The position numbers and the translations under genes were made by a program. Source: JAVWHX01 sp036639875 (GTDB lineage Bacteria; Bacillota_I; Bacilli_A; Erysipelotrichales; Coprobacillaceae). From it: 39,343 bases of DNA. Positions 31,883 through 39,343 of the stretch are shown here, in pieces (the first letter of the stretch is position 1; the number at the start of each line of letters is the position of its first letter). The stretch spans positions 1 through 39,343 of the forward strand of contig JAVWHX010000012.1 of assembly GCA_036639875.1 (NCBI GenBank). Direction: 5' to 3'. The notes beneath the pieces were generated by a model. It ran no database searches, was not told where the DNA came from, and saw nothing but the letters and a program-made list of their open reading frames with translations.

Positions 31883-31960
31883 CTAACAAATGCCACAAAT
31901 GATAACCAATAAGATGAATAATACAAGAATTAAAGTAAAAGACCCTTGATGTGCTAACAT
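31883..31960 (-). CDS. Tiny hydrophobic protein, YjcZ-like sporulation type (25 residues)
   Basis: The 25-residue product reads MLAHQGSFTLILVLFILLVI and ends ICGIC. The single membrane segment and the FTLILVLFILLVII core are like YjcZ/YtzM-type tiny sporulation-associated proteins of Firmicutes. GGAGGG lies just before the ATG and a terminator follows. It is in tandem with a similar 27-residue gene, 18 bases apart. No function is established. Too short for most gene finders. Confidence 0.65.
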   Translation of the reverse strand: MLAHQGSFTLILVLFILLVIICGIC

Positions 31961-31978
31961 ATAATTCCCTCCTTTATA

Positions 31979-32062
31979 TTAAATAGATATAAAACAAATC
32001 AATATCAGTAAGATAAATAAAGTGATTGTTATTTCACAACAACCTCTTTTTTCTTCATTCAT
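31979..32062 (-). CDS. Tiny hydrophobic protein, YjcZ-like (27 residues)
   Basis: The product reads MNEEKRGCCEITITLFILLI and ends LICFISI: a short polar start with a Cys-Cys pair, then one membrane segment with the TLFILL core shared with its neighbour at 31883-31960. GAGGAGGAG lies 8 bases before the ATG. It is probably the first gene of a two-gene unit. The sequence upstream on the minus strand is AT-rich with possible -10 elements, but no convincing complete promoter was identified. Function unknown; a spore or membrane role is inferred from the family resemblance. Confidence 0.55.
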   Translation of the reverse strand: MNEEKRGCCEITITLFILLILICFISI

Positions 32063-32137
32063 TTTAAACTCCTCCTCGTATGCACAATATATAATATGGT
32101 AAAATGTCAGTAAATTTTGTGTTATAGCCTAGTTAAG

Positions 32138-32165
32138 TTGAAAAATAATTGATTTAGTGTATAAT
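32138..32165 (+). promoter_or_regulatory. Promoter of the prsA-like operon
   Basis: -35 TTGAAA (32138-32143), 16-bp spacer, -10 TATAAT (32160-32165), about 28 bases before the start codon. Confidence 0.7.
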
Positions 32166-32192
32166 TATAGTGTTTAAATCAAGGAGGTTTAT

Positions 32193-33176
32193 ATGAAACA
32201 AAAGCAACTTATGGGACTTGCACTCGCGAGTTTACTAGTTTTAAGTGGGTGTTCTAATACGAGCACAGTCAAGAACAATGATGGTAAATATATTGTATCA
32301 TCAATTGATGGAAAAGATATTCTAGCAGATGATATCTATAAAAACATGACATCTACATCTACTGGAAAAAATGCTTTATTTAGTTATGTACTTGATGAAT
32401 TGGTAAAAGCTAATTTCCCAATCACTTCTGAAATGAAGGAAAACGCTGCTGAAATAGTAAAAAACATTAAAGCTAATTATAAGAGTCAATATTCTGATGA
32501 AGCAGATGCAAAACTTGAAAGTGCTCTTGCATCTAGTGGATATGATAGTATTGAAGCATATGAAGAATCACTTGTTTTCTCTTTACAATATTCAGAATTT
32601 ATTAAAAAGTATGTAAAAGATAATTTTGATACTGTATTTGAAGATTATTACAAAAAAGAAAATCCTAAATACATGAGTATTATTAAAGTAAACGTTGCAG
32701 ATATGAACAATGTAACTACTGATGAAAAAGCCAAATTAGAAGAAGTAACTTCTTTATTAAAAACTGATAAAAGTTTTGAAGAAATAGCTTCTCAATATTC
32801 AGATGATGATGCTACAAAAAGTAAAAAAGGAAGTTTAGGAATTGTTGACTCTACTTCTGGATTAACTGATACTTATGGTGAAGCTGTTGAAAAAGCTACA
32901 ACTTCTTTAAAAGTTGGTTCAAGATCTGAACAAATTAAAGGAGAAGACGGATATTATTTCTTATATGCAAGTAGTAATAAAAAAGAAGATATCAAAAAAG
33001 AATTAAATGCTGTTGATATTGATTCTCCATTACTTGTTTATGATACTTATATTCATTTCTTAGTTTTTAATACTTATGAATTAAAATATGGTAATGAAGA
33101 TACTGAAAAACAAATCAAGCAATTTGTTGAGGATGCTTTAAAGGAAAGAGAAGAAGCAAGGGGAGGTAATTCATAA
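32193..33176 (+). CDS. PrsA/SurA-like foldase lipoprotein (parvulin type)
   Basis: A 327-residue lipoprotein with a signal peptide and lipobox LSGC (Cys about residue 20), so it is anchored outside the membrane. A SurA_N-like helical part (about 40-160) is followed by a parvulin-type segment (about 165-260: SFEEIASQYSDDDATKSKKGSLGIV, GYYFLYA). PrsA proteins help secreted proteins fold. AAGGAGG precedes the ATG. The gene overlaps the next by a TAATG junction, implying coupled translation of two related lipoproteins. Catalytic parvulin histidines are not obvious, so it may act only as a chaperone. Confidence 0.8.
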   Translation: MKQKQLMGLALASLLVLSGCSNTSTVKNNDGKYIVSSIDGKDILADDIYKNMTSTSTGKNALFSYVLDELVKANFPITSEMKENAAEIVKNIKANYKSQYSDEADAKLESALASSGYDSIEAYEESLVFSLQYSEFIKKYVKDNFDTVFEDYYKKENPKYMSIIKVNVADMNNVTTDEKAKLEEVTSLLKTDKSFEEIASQYSDDDATKSKKGSLGIVDSTSGLTDTYGEAVEKATTSLKVGSRSEQIKGEDGYYFLYASSNKKEDIKKELNAVDIDSPLLVYDTYIHFLVFNTYELKYGNEDTEKQIKQFVEDALKEREEARGGNS

Positions 33177-34036
33177 TGAAAAAATTATTAATGCTTATAC
33201 TTTGTGGTGGACTTCTTGTTGGTTGTTCTTCAGCATCTGGATATGATGTTAAATTAAGTGATGCTGATGATGTTCTTGTAAGTGGAAGTGGTATTAACGT
33301 TACAAAACAAGGTTATTTTGAAAGTTTACTAAAGAAATATGGAAGCGAAAATATATTAAGCAAGACTTTAGAGGCAATTGCTGACAAAGAAGTGAATAAC
33401 CAAGAGGAATTAGATAAGTTAGTAAAAGAAAGAGAAAAAACTTATTCTGATTATGCTGATGGAGATTTAGAAAAATATGCTAAATATTTAGGATATAATT
33501 CTAAAGAAGATTATATTAACGAAGCACTTATTCCTGATGCAAAACAAGAGTTATTAAGAAATAAATATATTGAAGATAATTTTGATAAGTTATTAACTGA
33601 TTATCAAGTATGTAGTTTTAAGAAAATTCTTGTTGATAAGGAATCAACAGCTTTAACACTTATTAAAGAAGTGAAGAGTGAAGAAGATTTTGATAAAAAA
33701 ATGAAAGAGTATGGTACAAATGCAGAAGATGCAGGTACTGTAACTAAAAATTCTACTTTAGATGACAATCTAAAAACTGCTTTAAAAGATTTAATTGCAG
33801 TAAAGGCTGATGGTGTTTATTCTACTGCTATTAAATTAAGTGATGAGAAATACGCAGTATTGTATATGTATAATACTGATCATAAAGATAAAGATGCTTT
33901 AGAAAAAGCATTATCTTCTGATAGTTCATTAAAAACAGAAACTGAAGTTTATTATTTAAAGAAATATAACTTTACTGTTAATGATTCTAAATTAAAAAAT
34001 GAAATTCAAGAATTAAATAAGGATTATATAGGATAA
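33176..34036 (+). CDS. Second PrsA/SurA-like lipoprotein
   Basis: A 286-residue lipoprotein with lipobox VGC (Cys about residue 17; LLVGCSS). The layout matches the gene before it: SurA_N-like helices, then a short parvulin-like region (SEEDFDKKMKEYGTNAEDAG). The peptidyl-prolyl isomerase core is even more degenerate, so a chaperone role is more likely than catalysis. It begins at the TAATG overlap with the upstream gene, and its stop overlaps a strong terminator. The pair likely arose by duplication. Confidence 0.75.
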   Translation: MKKLLMLILCGGLLVGCSSASGYDVKLSDADDVLVSGSGINVTKQGYFESLLKKYGSENILSKTLEAIADKEVNNQEELDKLVKEREKTYSDYADGDLEKYAKYLGYNSKEDYINEALIPDAKQELLRNKYIEDNFDKLLTDYQVCSFKKILVDKESTALTLIKEVKSEEDFDKKMKEYGTNAEDAGTVTKNSTLDDNLKTALKDLIAVKADGVYSTAIKLSDEKYAVLYMYNTDHKDKDALEKALSSDSSLKTETEVYYLKKYNFTVNDSKLKNEIQELNKDYIG

Positions 34037-34059
34037 GGGGTTTCCCTTATCTTTTTTTT
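34032..34059 (+). terminator. Intrinsic terminator of the prsA-like operon
   Basis: GATAAGGG and CCCTTATC form a perfect 8-bp stem followed by eight T. The stop codon lies in the stem. Confidence 0.9.
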
Positions 34060-34096
34060 CGTGTAAAATAAATATATATAAATGGAGGTTATAAAT

Positions 34097-34504
34097 ATGG
34101 ATAATTGTATTTTTTGTAAGATAGCTAATCATGAGATACCAGGAAAGATTATTTATGAAGATGAAATATGTATGGCTTTTTTAGATTTAAGCCAAACAAC
34201 CGATGGACACACACTTATCATCCCAAAGAAGCATTCTAATAGTTTTTTAGATACTGACCCTGATATTCTTGCACACATTATAAAAATAGCTCAAAACACT
34301 GCAAATAAGCTTGTAAAGAAAACAAATGCTAAAGGAATGAATATGATTTCAAATATGAATGAAGTTGCTGGCCAAACTGTACATCATTTTCATATTCATT
34401 TGATTCCTAGATATCAAGAAGATGAAGGAATTCAAATACATTATACTGATAGATCTAAAGATGTTGATTTAGATAATATTTATCAAACCCTAAAGGAACA
34501 ATAG
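34097..34504 (+). CDS. HIT-family nucleotide hydrolase
   Basis: A 135-residue histidine-triad protein with HHFHIHLIP (the HxHxHxx motif) near residue 98 and the CxxC (CIFCK) start seen in the bacterial Hit group. These proteins hydrolyse adenosine phosphoramidates and related nucleotides; the physiological substrate is uncertain. I chose ATG 34097 because GGAGG lies 8 bases upstream and inside the longer frame from 34082. It is a single-gene unit bracketed by terminators. Confidence 0.9.
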   Translation: MDNCIFCKIANHEIPGKIIYEDEICMAFLDLSQTTDGHTLIIPKKHSNSFLDTDPDILAHIIKIAQNTANKLVKKTNAKGMNMISNMNEVAGQTVHHFHIHLIPRYQEDEGIQIHYTDRSKDVDLDNIYQTLKEQ

Positions 34505-34514
34505 TTCCTTTTTT
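34492..34514 (+). terminator. Intrinsic terminator of the HIT gene
   Basis: AAAGGAAC and GTTCCTTT form an 8-bp stem with an AATA loop followed by T. The stop codon lies across the loop. Confidence 0.8.
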
Positions 34515-34517
34515 ATT

Positions 34518-34549
34518 ATAAAATAAAAAGACTAACAACGGTTAGTCTT
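34518..34549 (-). terminator. Intrinsic terminator of the yhaM gene
   Basis: AAGACTAAC and GTTAGTCTT form a perfect 9-bp stem with a 4-base loop; the minus strand continues TTTATTTTA. The stop codon lies in the stem. Confidence 0.85.
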
Positions 34550-35492
34550 CATACATCTTTGGTTTATATATCATTCTATTTTCTAAAGCAAATATACGCT
34601 TTGAATAATCACCATAATCAACTTGATCTAATGCTTTATCAAACATATTCATTCTTGCATCAATATTATCAATAAAATAAACAATTTCTGCTTCTTGAAT
34701 TTGTGGTAACACTGGTGATCCAAACTCATTTTTTCCATGATGAGATAATATCATATGTTGCAGCAATATAACTTCCTCACCTTCAATGTTAAGTTCTTTC
34801 GCAGCCTCATTAATCATTGATTGAGCAATAGAAATATGTCCTAATAGTTTTCCTTCTAAAGTATATGTAGGAACAACTGGTCCACTTAATTCAACCGTTT
34901 TTCCTAAATCATGTAGTACAATACCTGCATATACAAGATTAGCATTTAATTGAGGATAAATATTTAATAATGATTCAGCAATCTTCAACATACTTAAAGT
35001 ATGATACGCTAAACCAGAAACATATTCATGATGATTCTTACTTGCAGCAGGATAAATTTTTAGTTTTTCAACATTTGCTTCAAATAAATGTTTAGTAAGC
35101 GTATATAGTTTCATGTTCCCTATCTTTTTAATATATCCCATAATTTCTTTAACCATTTTATCTTCATCCATCGGTGCCTTAGGTAAAAATTGAACTTGTT
35201 GTGATTCTTGTAAATTAACATTATCAATACTCACAACTTTCATTTGACGATCATCACTATATTTAATAATGTCACCAGTTCCTCTAACGACTGCCCCTAC
35301 TACCAATTGTTCTATATGTTCTTTAGTAGCATTCCACAATTTAGCATCAATATTTCCTGTATCATCTTGAAAAACAATACTTAGATAATTTGATTTATTA
35401 GCACCATTTGTTTTACCAATTGTTACATATGAGATCATAGCAGTAAACTCTACATTATCATCTCCACACTTCATATCTTTTATTTTAATCAT
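34542..35492 (-). CDS. yhaM: YhaM-type 3'-5' exoribonuclease
   Basis: The 316-residue protein has an N-terminal OB-fold (about 10-100; FQDDTGNIDAKLWNAT) and a C-terminal HD phosphohydrolase domain (about 155-285; YHTLSML, IVLHDLGK, LSHHG). This is the YhaM layout, a manganese-dependent 3'-5' exonuclease that trims single-stranded RNA and possibly DNA. The start overlaps the end of the glycosyltransferase-RecX gene by 8 bases. Confidence 0.93.
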   Translation of the reverse strand: MIKIKDMKCGDDNVEFTAMISYVTIGKTNGANKSNYLSIVFQDDTGNIDAKLWNATKEHIEQLVVGAVVRGTGDIIKYSDDRQMKVVSIDNVNLQESQQVQFLPKAPMDEDKMVKEIMGYIKKIGNMKLYTLTKHLFEANVEKLKIYPAASKNHHEYVSGLAYHTLSMLKIAESLLNIYPQLNANLVYAGIVLHDLGKTVELSGPVVPTYTLEGKLLGHISIAQSMINEAAKELNIEGEEVILLQHMILSHHGKNEFGSPVLPQIQEAEIVYFIDNIDARMNMFDKALDQVDYGDYSKRIFALENRMIYKPKMYED

Positions 35493-37470
35493 TTGATTCC
35501 TCCCATAATTCGCCTATTATTTCAATAACATCATCATATTCATATCCTTTTTGAACTAAGAAAGTAATAATCTTGCTTTTAAGAATATGAGAATCATAAC
35601 GATTTTTATATCGAGTATAAACACGTTGGTATTCTTTTGTTAATAACTTCTTTGTATGTTCTTCAGGAAATATAAAATCAAAATCACCAATTGCTCTTTC
35701 TACAATATCTTGCGAAAACCCTTTATTAAATAACTTGCTTTTGATGTTTTGAATAAGTGCATATTGAGGTTTTGTAGTATTTTCATTATATAACTTTTGA
35801 ACAATTTCCAAAGCTTTATCATATTCTAAATCTTTAGAATATTCATTTAGATATTCATCAATTACAAATGGTGATATACCCTGATTCTTTAAATTATATA
35901 TAATTTTATTAATCCCAATTCCTAAACGACTAGAACGCTGAAAATAATTTTTAGTATATTCTGCATCATCAATAAGATTCTTTTGTACTAATATATCCAT
36001 TGTCATTTCTATTTGAATATCATCAAAATCACCTTTATCAGCTAATTTCTTAAACATTTTAGCATACGTATAATCTTTGTAAGTTAAATACTTCAAAGCT
36101 AAATAATATGCTTTAGAAACTTGTTCTTGATCCTTTAAAGCATCTAACTCTTCACGATCTACAACTTGTCCAACACTAAGACCATATCTTTCAATAACAT
36201 GTTTTGATAATTGAATTATAACTTGATGATTATCAAACCTAAAAGATACTTGATATTCTTGACCTTTTTCTAATGTTATTGAATCAACCTTATAACAATA
36301 GTGATGTTTAGATAATGCTTTTTGATAAACATTCATAATTTTCTTATAAAAAACTTCACTACTGTATTGCATTGCATCTTCAGTTGCATTTTTTGATAAA
36401 TCATCTAATGTTGTTTTCTCTAACTCTAATATTCTTTTAACTAAATCATCTTTATCTTCAAAGAAATAACCATTTCTTCCATTTGTAATAACACCATCTA
36501 AATTTTTATCATATCTAGCTAAAGCAGGAATCCCACTTGCCATAGCTTCAATAAATGTTAATCCTTGTGTTTCAGTTAAAGAAGCTGAAACAAATAAAGA
36601 TGAAGCATGATAAAATGATGGTACTAAATTTGCTTCCTTAGGCCCTGTGAAATAAATACAATTTGATAAACCTTTGTGTTTAGTTGTATTTATTAATTCA
36701 TCTAATTGAGGTCCACCACCAACAACAAGTAAAACAATATTATTGTTTACTTTTGTGATATCTTCCATCGCATCAATCAATAACTCAATACTTTTTTCTG
36801 GAGCAATACGCCCTAAAAATATAACTACAAACTTATCTTTTAAGTTATATGTTTCTCTTATTTCATTAACAATTTCAATATTCATATTTTCTCTAGCAAA
36901 GTGTTCAAGTTGTAAACCTGTTCCAACAACATTAATTGGCTTTGAAATACCATACTCTTTTAAAGCATCAGCTGTCTTTTTTGATGGAACAATTAATTCT
37001 GAACAACTATCACCATATATTTTAGAAACCTTTTCTAAAATTGTCTTAGCAGCTTGATCAACTGCCTTTAAAGAAGTTGGTGCAAAATAATGAGAGTAAT
37101 CAGCCCACATTGTATGATAAGTATAACATACTGGAACGTTTAATATTTCACCCGCAATCTTACCAAAAATACCAACTCCAAATTCTGTTTGAATATGAAT
37201 AATATCTACCTCAAATTCCTTTAACTCACGCATACCTTTAAAAGAATATATATTGGCAGCTCGATACCCATATAACTTTTTCAAGTCAATCCCAGGTAAC
37301 CTTAAAACCATATCATCCTCATCTTGATAATCACTATCATGAGGTAGCATAGTTGTCACTACTAAAACATTATGTCCGTGCTTTGTTAGTTCACATCTTA
37401 ATATATGTGTAGACGTTGCAACACCATTAATATCTGGTAAATATGTATCACTAAATAAAGCAATATTCAT
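35485..37470 (-). CDS. GT4 glycosyltransferase fused in frame to a complete RecX domain
   Basis: A single 661-residue frame joins two proteins. Residues 1-385 form a GT4 glycosyltransferase of the diacylglycerol-glucosyltransferase type: N-terminal DTYLPDINGVAT, donor-binding FLGRIAPEKS (219-228) and the E-x8-E region ETQGLTFIEA (300-309). Residues 393-661 match full-length RecX: the start YKVDSITLEKGQ, then ALKYLTYKDYT, DDAEYTKNYF (501-510), INKIIYNLKNQGIS and further RecX three-helix repeats. RecX binds and restrains RecA. Nothing suggests a frameshift. The start follows GGAGTGATTAG, which includes the stop of the flippase-like gene. The combination of glycolipid and RecA functions is unexpected. 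Confidence 0.9.
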   Translation of the reverse strand: MNIALFSDTYLPDINGVATSTHILRCELTKHGHNVLVVTTMLPHDSDYQDEDDMVLRLPGIDLKKLYGYRAANIYSFKGMRELKEFEVDIIHIQTEFGVGIFGKIAGEILNVPVCYTYHTMWADYSHYFAPTSLKAVDQAAKTILEKVSKIYGDSCSELIVPSKKTADALKEYGISKPINVVGTGLQLEHFARENMNIEIVNEIRETYNLKDKFVVIFLGRIAPEKSIELLIDAMEDITKVNNNIVLLVVGGGPQLDELINTTKHKGLSNCIYFTGPKEANLVPSFYHASSLFVSASLTETQGLTFIEAMASGIPALARYDKNLDGVITNGRNGYFFEDKDDLVKRILELEKTTLDDLSKNATEDAMQYSSEVFYKKIMNVYQKALSKHHYCYKVDSITLEKGQEYQVSFRFDNHQVIIQLSKHVIERYGLSVGQVVDREELDALKDQEQVSKAYYLALKYLTYKDYTYAKMFKKLADKGDFDDIQIEMTMDILVQKNLIDDAEYTKNYFQRSSRLGIGINKIIYNLKNQGISPFVIDEYLNEYSKDLEYDKALEIVQKLYNENTTKPQYALIQNIKSKLFNKGFSQDIVERAIGDFDFIFPEEHTKKLLTKEYQRVYTRYKNRYDSHILKSKIITFLVQKGYEYDDVIEIIGELWEESND

Positions 37471-37474
37471 CTAA

Positions 37475-38497
37475 TCACTCCAATCTTGAACTGTTGATTT
37501 CCTTATCTAAAGAAAATACCAAACCACCTATAATAAGTCCTAAATAATAAGACATAAACCTCCATAAGAATAAAGAAGAGGAAGTCGCTACTGGACCTAA
37601 AAAGCCAAATAATAAAACATAAACACCTTCACTACCTCCACTAGCTCCAGGGATAGGTAAAAATGCATTAATTAAATATATAAACGAGCATAGTCCTAAG
37701 AAATCAAGAAAATCAAACCATGATACAGATATATTCAATGCCTTAGCAGCAAAGAAAGGCATACTATAAATAATTGTTAACTTTATAAAATTACATAAAC
37801 AAGATTTAACAAGAACTGGCTTATTTTTTTGAAGGAACTTTAGTTGTTCTCTAAAATCACTAAGGTATTGTTCAATCTTTGCACAAGTCATTTCATAATC
37901 TTTAATAATTCTTATCTTACAAAGCAATTTAAGAATAGTATGAGTTAAGAAGTTTTGTAGTTTCTTTGACTTCGCACCACCAAACAAACCAATTATAACA
38001 ACAAAATTAATAAAAAATCCGAGCATTGCTAAACCAAAAACACCAGCACCTTCAGTCATAAAATAATCAAATTTAAAGAAGACAACAATACCTGTATACA
38101 ACACCAATATACTTTGATAACAAATAAAACACATTAATAAGATACTTGATGAATTAGTAGGAGAAATCCCTTGTTTATTAAAAATATAAACTTGCGCAAA
38201 CTGTCCACCACTTGCAAAAGGAGTAATACCATTAAAGAATGTACCACTTATTGCATTAATAAATGATTGTTTATATGAGAAATCTTTTTTATATGCTTTT
38301 CCAAAGTACCACAATGATAATGCATCAACAATATAATACAAAAGCATTATAATTGCCATAACAACAATCCATTGTACTTGTGCATGTGCAAATGCATCAA
38401 TAACCTTATCGAATTGATTCCCAATAGATAAATATATTGATGTTCCTCCTATTAACAAGATAATCAATATATTCAATAAATACTTCTTATTCTTCAT
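37475..38497 (-). CDS. Flippase-like membrane protein (LPG synthase TM / UPF0104 type)
   Basis: A 340-residue membrane protein with about eight hydrophobic segments. It has the family's NAISGTFFNGITPFASGGQFAQVY loop and the FLPIPGASGGSEGVY loop near residue 285. This family includes the flippase-type N-terminal half of MprF without the synthase domain. Located between two GT4 glycosyltransferase genes with almost no spacing, it most likely handles glycolipids or lipid-linked envelope precursors. Substrate unknown. Confidence 0.85.
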   Translation of the reverse strand: MKNKKYLLNILIILLIGGTSIYLSIGNQFDKVIDAFAHAQVQWIVVMAIIMLLYYIVDALSLWYFGKAYKKDFSYKQSFINAISGTFFNGITPFASGGQFAQVYIFNKQGISPTNSSSILLMCFICYQSILVLYTGIVVFFKFDYFMTEGAGVFGLAMLGFFINFVVIIGLFGGAKSKKLQNFLTHTILKLLCKIRIIKDYEMTCAKIEQYLSDFREQLKFLQKNKPVLVKSCLCNFIKLTIIYSMPFFAAKALNISVSWFDFLDFLGLCSFIYLINAFLPIPGASGGSEGVYVLLFGFLGPVATSSSLFLWRFMSYYLGLIIGGLVFSLDKEINSSRLE

Positions 38498-38499
38498 AT

Positions 38500-39343
38500 T
38501 TACATTCCTTTAATGTTCATAACATCATTATAAACTTCTAAAAGTTCCTTTCCTATAATAGACAGTTCTCTTTCAGATGCAACTTTATAACCTTCATCAA
38601 CTAAAGAGGGTATATTCTTGTAAATAATATTATTAATAATTCCTATAAAGTCATCATTAGTCTTACCTTTATAAACATGCTTCTTGTCTACTAACCATTC
38701 ATCATATACAGGAATATCACGTAAAACAATATTACGTTTTGCAGCTAATGCTTCTAATACAACAATTCCTTCTGTCTCCTCACGTGAAGGGAAGAAGAAA
38801 ACATCTGCCCCACCATATGCTCCCTTAATGACATCACCACTAACATATCCAGGCAAAATAACATTTTCAGGAGGATTCTTAATTAACTTTCTTATTTTCA
38901 TAGTTGGTGCAGATAAATTAATATCTCCAAACCATATAAATTTATAATGAGGTAGTGCAGAAGCAACTTCACAAAAAGTATCAAATCCTTTTCTTTCAAA
39001 TAACCATCCAACTGACATAATAACTTTTTCATCAGTTAAATGAAAATAGTCTTTAAACTTTTGTACTTGTTCTTGTGTAGGGTTGAAATCTTCTAAACAA
39101 ATCCCATTAGAGATTGCATAAATTTTTTGTTTTAATCCATATGATTCAAGTAATTTTTTTGAATAGGGAGTTGGAGTAATAATCATATCAGCTTGACTAT
39201 ATAAAGAAATAAGCCACTTTTGATAAAGTGGAGCCAAATGATCAGAACCAATAAATGATCCTCTAAAATCCTCTTTTGTACTATGCGCGTGATAAATAAT
39301 TTTCTTGTTAGATTTCTTTGCTTCTTTAATAAGTAAAGGAGCA
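38500..39343 (-). CDS. GT4 glycosyltransferase, N-terminus beyond window
   Basis: The frame stays open to the right edge, so the gene is cut at its start; a TTG at 39237 is an internal codon. About 280 residues are seen. Upstream of that TTG the frame gives KIIYHAHSTKEDFRGSFIGS, typical GT4 acceptor-side sequence. Then come SNGICLEDFNP, VGWLFERKG, the GYV/GAYGGADVFFFPS region and the E-x7-E motif (EETEGIVVLEALA). The likely role is glycolipid (diacylglycerol-sugar) synthesis with the neighbours. Confidence 0.88.
   Translation of the reverse strand, partial: APLLIKEAKKSNKKIIYHAHSTKEDFRGSFIGSDHLAPLYQKWLISLYSQADMIITPTPYSKKLLESYGLKQKIYAISNGICLEDFNPTQEQVQKFKDYFHLTDEKVIMSVGWLFERKGFDTFCEVASALPHYKFIWFGDINLSAPTMKIRKLIKNPPENVILPGYVSGDVIKGAYGGADVFFFPSREETEGIVVLEALAAKRNIVLRDIPVYDEWLVDKKHVYKGKTNDDFIGIINNIIYKNIPSLVDEGYKVASERELSIIGKELLEVYNDVMNIKGM

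Noticed and set aside
32074..32100. Sporulation sigma-K-type promoter for the tiny gene pair
   Set aside because: AC-N16-CATA is present, but the predicted start would fall within the ribosome-binding site and the -10 lacks its second half.
36270..36330. Possible missed frameshift or stop between glycosyltransferase and RecX
   Set aside because: The frame reads through with coherent residues on both sides and no internal Shine-Dalgarno site before a RecX start; I treat it as a true fusion, subject to sequence accuracy.

Overview
The window is low-GC Firmicutes DNA, most likely from a gut Erysipelotrichia-type bacterium. The evidence is strongly AT-rich codon use, Shine-Dalgarno sites before nearly every gene, a SufCDSUB iron-sulphur cluster, a sortase-anchored surface protein, and sporulation-type genes (a YunB homologue and two tiny YjcZ-like proteins). 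Species assignment is inference. No rRNA, tRNA or CRISPR array was seen. Nearly all genes lie on the minus strand; a short plus-strand block sits at 32.2-34.5 kb.

Left edge (1-3.6 kb): the 3' end of an IS110-type transposase, a doubtful small ORF, a PucR-type regulator divergent from an unrecognised 44-residue Tyr-rich protein, and a MATE exporter. Next (3.6-14.2 kb) come three neighbouring operons: aldo/keto reductase (AKR)-MerR-Fe-S AKR; a seven-gene nickel-pincer operon (larE, a DUF3842 gene, nikMN/cbiM-like, cbiQ, cbiO, larB, larC); and two Fe-S AKRs. At 14.3-18.1 kb lies a methionine/one-carbon operon (metF, a separate MetH-activation protein, and a truncated-type metH), followed by a second MerR gene.

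The most interesting signal is a shared promoter design. All three operons and the second merR gene start with the same architecture: a -35 hexamer (TTGACT or TTGACC), a 19-bp spacer, and a -10 hexamer. The spacer region carries the dyad YYTRGAG-N4-CTCYARG, always 3 bp from the -10. Over-long spacers with central dyads are the hallmark of MerR-family activation. Both MerR proteins carry a cysteine at residue 52 in a context like that of the Bacillus aldehyde sensor AdhR. I infer an aldehyde/electrophile-responsive regulon that couples AKRs to nickel uptake and nickel-pincer nucleotide cofactor synthesis. No larA or other cofactor-using racemase lies in the window.

Right half: a HEAT/THUMP-like/methyltransferase fusion, a YutH-like protein and YunB (18.8-21.8 kb); a 1355-residue GLUG-repeat surface protein ending in an NPNTG sorting motif (21.9-26.0 kb); sufCDSUB plus 5-formyltetrahydrofolate cyclo-ligase (26.4-31.7 kb); two tiny hydrophobic sporulation-type genes; two PrsA/SurA-like lipoproteins and a HIT protein on the plus strand; and a minus-strand glycolipid/envelope cluster (GT4 glycosyltransferase, a flippase-like membrane protein, a glycosyltransferase fused in frame to a complete RecX, and a YhaM exoribonuclease).
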